This document shows positions 18,073-20,993 of a stretch of 20,993 bases of DNA, in pieces. The stretch spans positions 1-20,993 of the forward strand of contig NW_013546137.1 of the NCBI RefSeq assembly GCF_000760515.2. Direction: 5' to 3'. Source of the DNA: Mitosporidium daphniae (Eukaryota; Microsporidia). The notes beneath the pieces are model-generated. The model had not been told where the DNA came from and did not search any database. It saw nothing but the letters and a program-made list of their open reading frames with translations. The position numbers and the translations under genes are program-made. Position 1 is the stretch's first letter. The number at the start of each line of letters is the position of its first letter.

Positions 18073-18339
18073 CTACAAGTCCACCACGTGCCTTATTGGT
18101 GTGATCATTGGGGAGACCTGTGCGAGATAGGCAAATGACCATCTAAAGATAAAGACACCAAAACCTACGGCAAATACATGCAAACAGCAGTAAGTATGAT
18201 GCAGCTTTGATACACGCTAAAGATATGCATTTTAAATGTACATTCTATCCGGATATGCTGGGAAAAACAGACAAATCGCTATTGAAAAGACAACCAAGAA
18301 AACGGTCACAATCAGAACGGGCACGGCAGAAGCTGACAT
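18073..18339 (-). CDS. VMA9: V-type ATPase subunit e (Vma9-like), three micro-exons
   Basis: Exons in order: 18339-18242, 18216-18169 and 18142-18073 give 71 aa, close to yeast Vma9 (73 aa). Introns are 25 nt (GTACAT...CTTTAG, 18217-18241) and 26 nt (GTAGGT...CTTTAG, 18143-18168); both junctions fall after the second codon base and restore the frame. The product has two hydrophobic helices: about 5-27 (VPVLIVTVFLVVFSIAICLF) and 34-58, ending WSFAYLAQVSPMITP. The latter aligns with the yeast and animal 'W.I.FLCQLHPLVAP' / 'W.IAILAQLNPLFGP' block. Subunit e sits in the membrane Vo sector of the proton pump. Every exon is under 100 nt, so simple ORF scanning misses the gene. It is divergent from KNL1 with 105 bp between starts. 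Confidence 0.86.
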
Positions 18340-18444
18340 TAAAAAAATTTGGTCCAACGAGGCACTGGAATTTAATCCACAAAATTTACAAATTTAAACG
18401 GGAAATTTGCGCCATTTGTTGTGCTACCGGGACAGCTTATAGTG

Positions 18445-20993
18445 ATGCGCATATCCCATTCGAAGCTTAGAAGTTCGTTTCCAGATTCGACTTCTGTGGA
18501 GGAAGATTTTCCCTCCACAGAGACCATTCCTGAAACCATGGTATTGGAGCCCGAAAATTTGTCTCTTCCCAACAGCGCACCATCGAAAGTGGCCAGGCAA
18601 AAATCGATATCCAGAAGGGTTTCGTTTGCATCGACAGCAAGGGTCAGGTTAGATCAGCGGTGCCGTTATTTCTAGGGTATTTGAGGGTGAGAACGACTTG
18701 CCCCCCACTTTTGAGGAGCACGAGCGTTGCAAAGAAGAAGATTCGTTTGAAGTTAACGTCAATAGCAACGACATGGACATAACGCTGTGCGTCGGGGGTA
18801 TCATATCATCGGGTCCAGAGCCATTTAAATTCAACGAAGAACCAGAGGTTCTTTCCATGGATGAGACGCAATGTGTCGGCGGCATAGTTCAGGAATTTCC
18901 TGAACAGCCTTCTGCGGCAGCGGCAGACATGGAGTTGACATGCACCGTTGGAGGAATCATTGACGATCCCGTTTGCCATTCGCCTGCGTCACCAGGCTTT
19001 GATGCAATGGATATCACGCTCTGTGTCGGGAATGTCATCTCGCTGCCGAGACAGCATTCAAATTCCGAGGACATTTTAAATGCGGATCTGCTTTCTTTTG
19101 GAGATCCCATAGATGTTGAAAATCCACACGCGGAAGGATCGCACCCGCTACCAGATAAAGAAATGTCTTTACCGGGGATGGGGTCTGATGCACCGACGCA
19201 AGACCGCTTTTCTGATGAAAGGGGAAATCTTGTCTCCACAAATTGCAGCAGCTCCGATGAGTTTAACAACCTATTTCTGCCAAAATTATCGCTCAAAACC
19301 TGTTCACTGGACACTGCCCTTGCACAGCAACAACAGTTTACCGATGCGGGTACGCCCACAAAATCGGTCATATGGAAAATATGCAGCCCCATCACGGGAC
19401 GGAAAATCTCGACGGGCATGGCATTTTCGCCGATCACCACGGCAGCCACATCGATGCGGGAAACCGGAACCACTTTTGATATTGAATCGTGCTTGGTGTC
19501 TACGCCAAAAAAAACAACCACCGCAAATAAATGTGCGTTGCCCGCTGCAGCTTCACCGTCTTTGTCGTTACCTGTGCAGCAAACGCGGAGAATTTCGAAC
19601 ATTCCCATGACGAATTACAGTCCTTATGTAGAAAGATTGAAGGAGGATATTTCTAAGGTCCGCGATTCTCCCCTAGTGATCGGCACACCGAAATGGCGGT
19701 CTATGACTTCACCTCTTCGTAGCCGACTTGTTGAGCTACGTTCATCGCCAACTTCGAACGCTATCTTTAGTTCGCCTGTGAATCACATTTCTTCGCTGTT
19801 TGCCGGACTTTCAGAAAGCCAGGATACCTCATTCATTGAAGACATGATGCAGCCGCCATTGGTGGACATTTCTCACTCACCCGTTCTTAGAGCTTTGAAA
19901 AAATCAAAGCTCGAGGGAAACACCAGACTGATCATTGAGGATGGACATGCGCAGAAGGCAGAAACCACTGGGCAGGCGCAGAAGGCAGAAACCACTGGAC
20001 ACGACAGTACGCTGAAACAGAGTGTCGATCTCAAGCGGTTTCTTAGCGATGCTGGGATTAGATTTTTAGATAATGTTACATCCAACACCACAAGGCGAGA
20101 AACCCTTTCCAGATGCTCTCGAGAGTCTGGAGAGTTTTCGGCCAAAAGACTAGTGCTTCATTGGTGCATATCGATGCCAGAGTGTGAGCTTTATGAACAA
20201 AGCTGCGAGGTTTTGGAGCTTCGCATCGCAGATATCAGAGCCGAGCTACACCACATCGAGTGTAAATTCCAAACAGAGCCGCCTCACTTTTACCTCAGCT
20301 TTTATGCGCCTTCATCCGGCAGCCAGGAAGAGTGCCGTGCACAAAAAATCGTAGCCATTCTTGATTTTAATTGGTAGAGGCGATTGAGGGCCATCAAAAT
20401 GCAGTCCAGGACCCTTGTACAGTCTCAATGGTATTCGTGGCGATATTCACTTTTGTTGCCGCTTGTCGATATTCTGAAGACCATCGGTCAAAAGCTCAGC
20501 TCGGATTTCCAAGCTTGGGAACACTCGTTTGCCCAGCTTAGCACGATTTCCTCGTCGCTCAACGTGCAAAAGGCCTCTCTGCTCAATCAAATCTCTCTTC
20601 TGGAAGAGAGATTTACCTGCCTCTCACAATTTGATTGGGAAAAGTATGGACAGCTGCTTGAGGCAATCGCACAGACAGACGCCCTAATTGGCGAGCGAGA
20701 ACGGGAGCTTGAAGTTTTACGCGACCACCATTGTTGCGTCCAGATGGAGCTTACCAGTGTGCAGCGTAAAAAAGAGCTTCTTGTGCAAAAAATCGATGTC
20801 TTCAGCAAAGAGCTAGATGAGCTGTCCGAAATTTCAAAGCTAGATGCCGACCTTGCAAAAAGTAAGTGCCTTTGCTGAGTTATTAGCAAATTTTGAGCTT
20901 GCCATCCGGGCACTTGGCTGCAATCTGGTGAAGGTTGAACGGCACTGTGCTACGTTCAAGTCGAAATTCCTCTCATACTCGTATTGCCTGCAG
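18445..20993 (+). CDS. KNL1: Kinetochore scaffold KNL1/Spc105/Spc7, four exons seen, 3' end outside window
   Basis: Exons 18445-18647, 18676-20350, 20378-20861 and 20887 onward; introns are 28, 27 and 25 nt. It is the outer-kinetochore subunit that recruits PP1 and, when its MELT repeats are phosphorylated by Mps1, the Bub3-Bub1 checkpoint complex. The PP1 site is SRRVSFA (RVSF 58-61). Four MELT-like modules follow: MDIT 101, MDET 129, MELT 153 and MDIT 179, each extended as x-x-C/T-V-G-[GN]-[IV]. Further on, LKRFLSDAGIRFLDNVTSNTTRRET marks the Spc7-type domain start, then a coiled coil with QWYSWR, heading toward the C-terminal RWD region at the window edge. A 9-residue tandem repeat (AQKAETTGQ/AQKAETTGH) lies before the Spc7 domain. 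MDET has Glu at the third position but keeps the phosphorylatable Thr. Confidence 0.94.
18773..19042 (+). repeat. Array of four MELT-type coding modules in KNL1
   Basis: Modules start at 18773, 18857, 18929 and 19007, spaced 28, 24 and 26 codons. Consensus is M-[DE]-[ILE]-T-x-[CT]-V-G-[GN]-[IV]. DNA similarity between copies is partial, so these are old, protein-level repeats rather than a recent expansion. Confidence 0.85.
19949..20002 (+). repeat. 27-bp tandem duplication in KNL1
   Basis: Two copies (19949-19975, 19976-20002) encode AQKAETTGQ and AQKAETTGH. They differ only at the last few bases, so the duplication looks recent and in frame. Confidence 0.9.

Noticed and set aside
18040-18100. 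Possible tRNA: GTGGTTTAGTCGCCAGGAT resembles an A box
   Set aside because: There is no B box (GGTTCGA-type) downstream and no acceptor stem; the region overlaps the last exon of the V-ATPase e gene.
18237-18399. 53-codon plus-strand frame (MYILSGYAGKNRQ...) upstream of KNL1
   Set aside because: It has no family match and is antisense to V-ATPase subunit e exon 1, which has clear homology after splicing.
18648-18675. Apparent frameshift between the KNL1 RVSF segment and its MELT segment
   Set aside because: A 28-nt GTTAGA...TTCTAG intron joins both in frame, matching the many other micro-introns here.
18889-19608. 239-codon open frame on the minus strand inside KNL1
   Set aside because: It is antisense to a well-supported KNL1 exon; its sequence (Ser/Val/Gly/Cys-rich) mirrors KNL1 codons and matches no family.
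1-20993. Mobile elements, CRISPR arrays, prophage or bacterial operons
   Set aside because: No transposase, long terminal repeats, regular spacer arrays or ribosome-binding-site-led gene strings were seen.

Overview
The window is a gene-dense, intron-bearing nuclear segment of a small eukaryote, carrying 12 confident protein genes and one unidentified gene in 21 kb. Coding regions are separated by as little as 20-60 bp. I infer about 29 spliceosomal introns, all only 22-37 nt long with GT...AG ends. The gene set is eukaryotic throughout: kinesin-12, KNL1, VPS34, PMS1, DDX31/Dbp7, URM1, V-ATPase subunit e and a TMEM94-like pump. KNL1 has fungal-style MELT modules. Micro-introns and extreme compaction suggest an early-branching microsporidian or rozellid (the Mitosporidium/Paramicrosporidium type), but this is inference. 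A nuclear gene for mitochondrial ribosomal protein L11 argues that mitochondrial translation persists, unlike in derived microsporidia with mitosomes. Single N bases at 7830, 9410 and 9418 mark this as draft assembly.

Layout. 1-2160 (+): C-terminal part of a TMEM94-like P-type ATPase relative. 2215-3066 (-): Bax inhibitor-1. 3117-3426 (+): URM1, one intron. 3453-4385 (+): glyoxalase II, three introns. 4386-4683: unassigned, with three perfect inverted repeats. 4684-8433 (-): kinesin-12, six introns, the first splitting the ATG. 8434-8553: spacer with a 17-bp hairpin. 8554-10461 (-): DDX31/Dbp7 helicase, no intron, with EEAD in place of DEAD. 10494-11485 (+): SDR16C-type dehydrogenase, two introns. 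11547-12304 (+): unknown disordered protein. 12339-14736 (-): PMS1 MutL endonuclease subunit, five introns. 14757-17431 (-): VPS34 PI3-kinase, six introns, with a shortened C2 domain. 17486-17956 (+): mitochondrial L11. 18073-18339 (-): V-ATPase subunit e in three tiny exons. 18445 to the right edge (+): KNL1/Spc105, three introns seen, 3' end outside the window.

The genes do not form a pathway cluster. Kinesin-12 and KNL1 serve mitosis, PMS1 genome maintenance, VPS34 and subunit e the endo-lysosomal system, URM1 tRNA thiolation, DDX31 ribosome assembly. Four head-to-head pairs share very short promoters, two of them with strong palindromes.

I see no mobile element, CRISPR, rRNA, tRNA or viral gene. 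The most interesting material is gene architecture: micro-introns, an initiation codon made by splicing, a hidden three-exon V-ATPase gene, promoter palindromes, and family-level oddities in DDX31 and VPS34.
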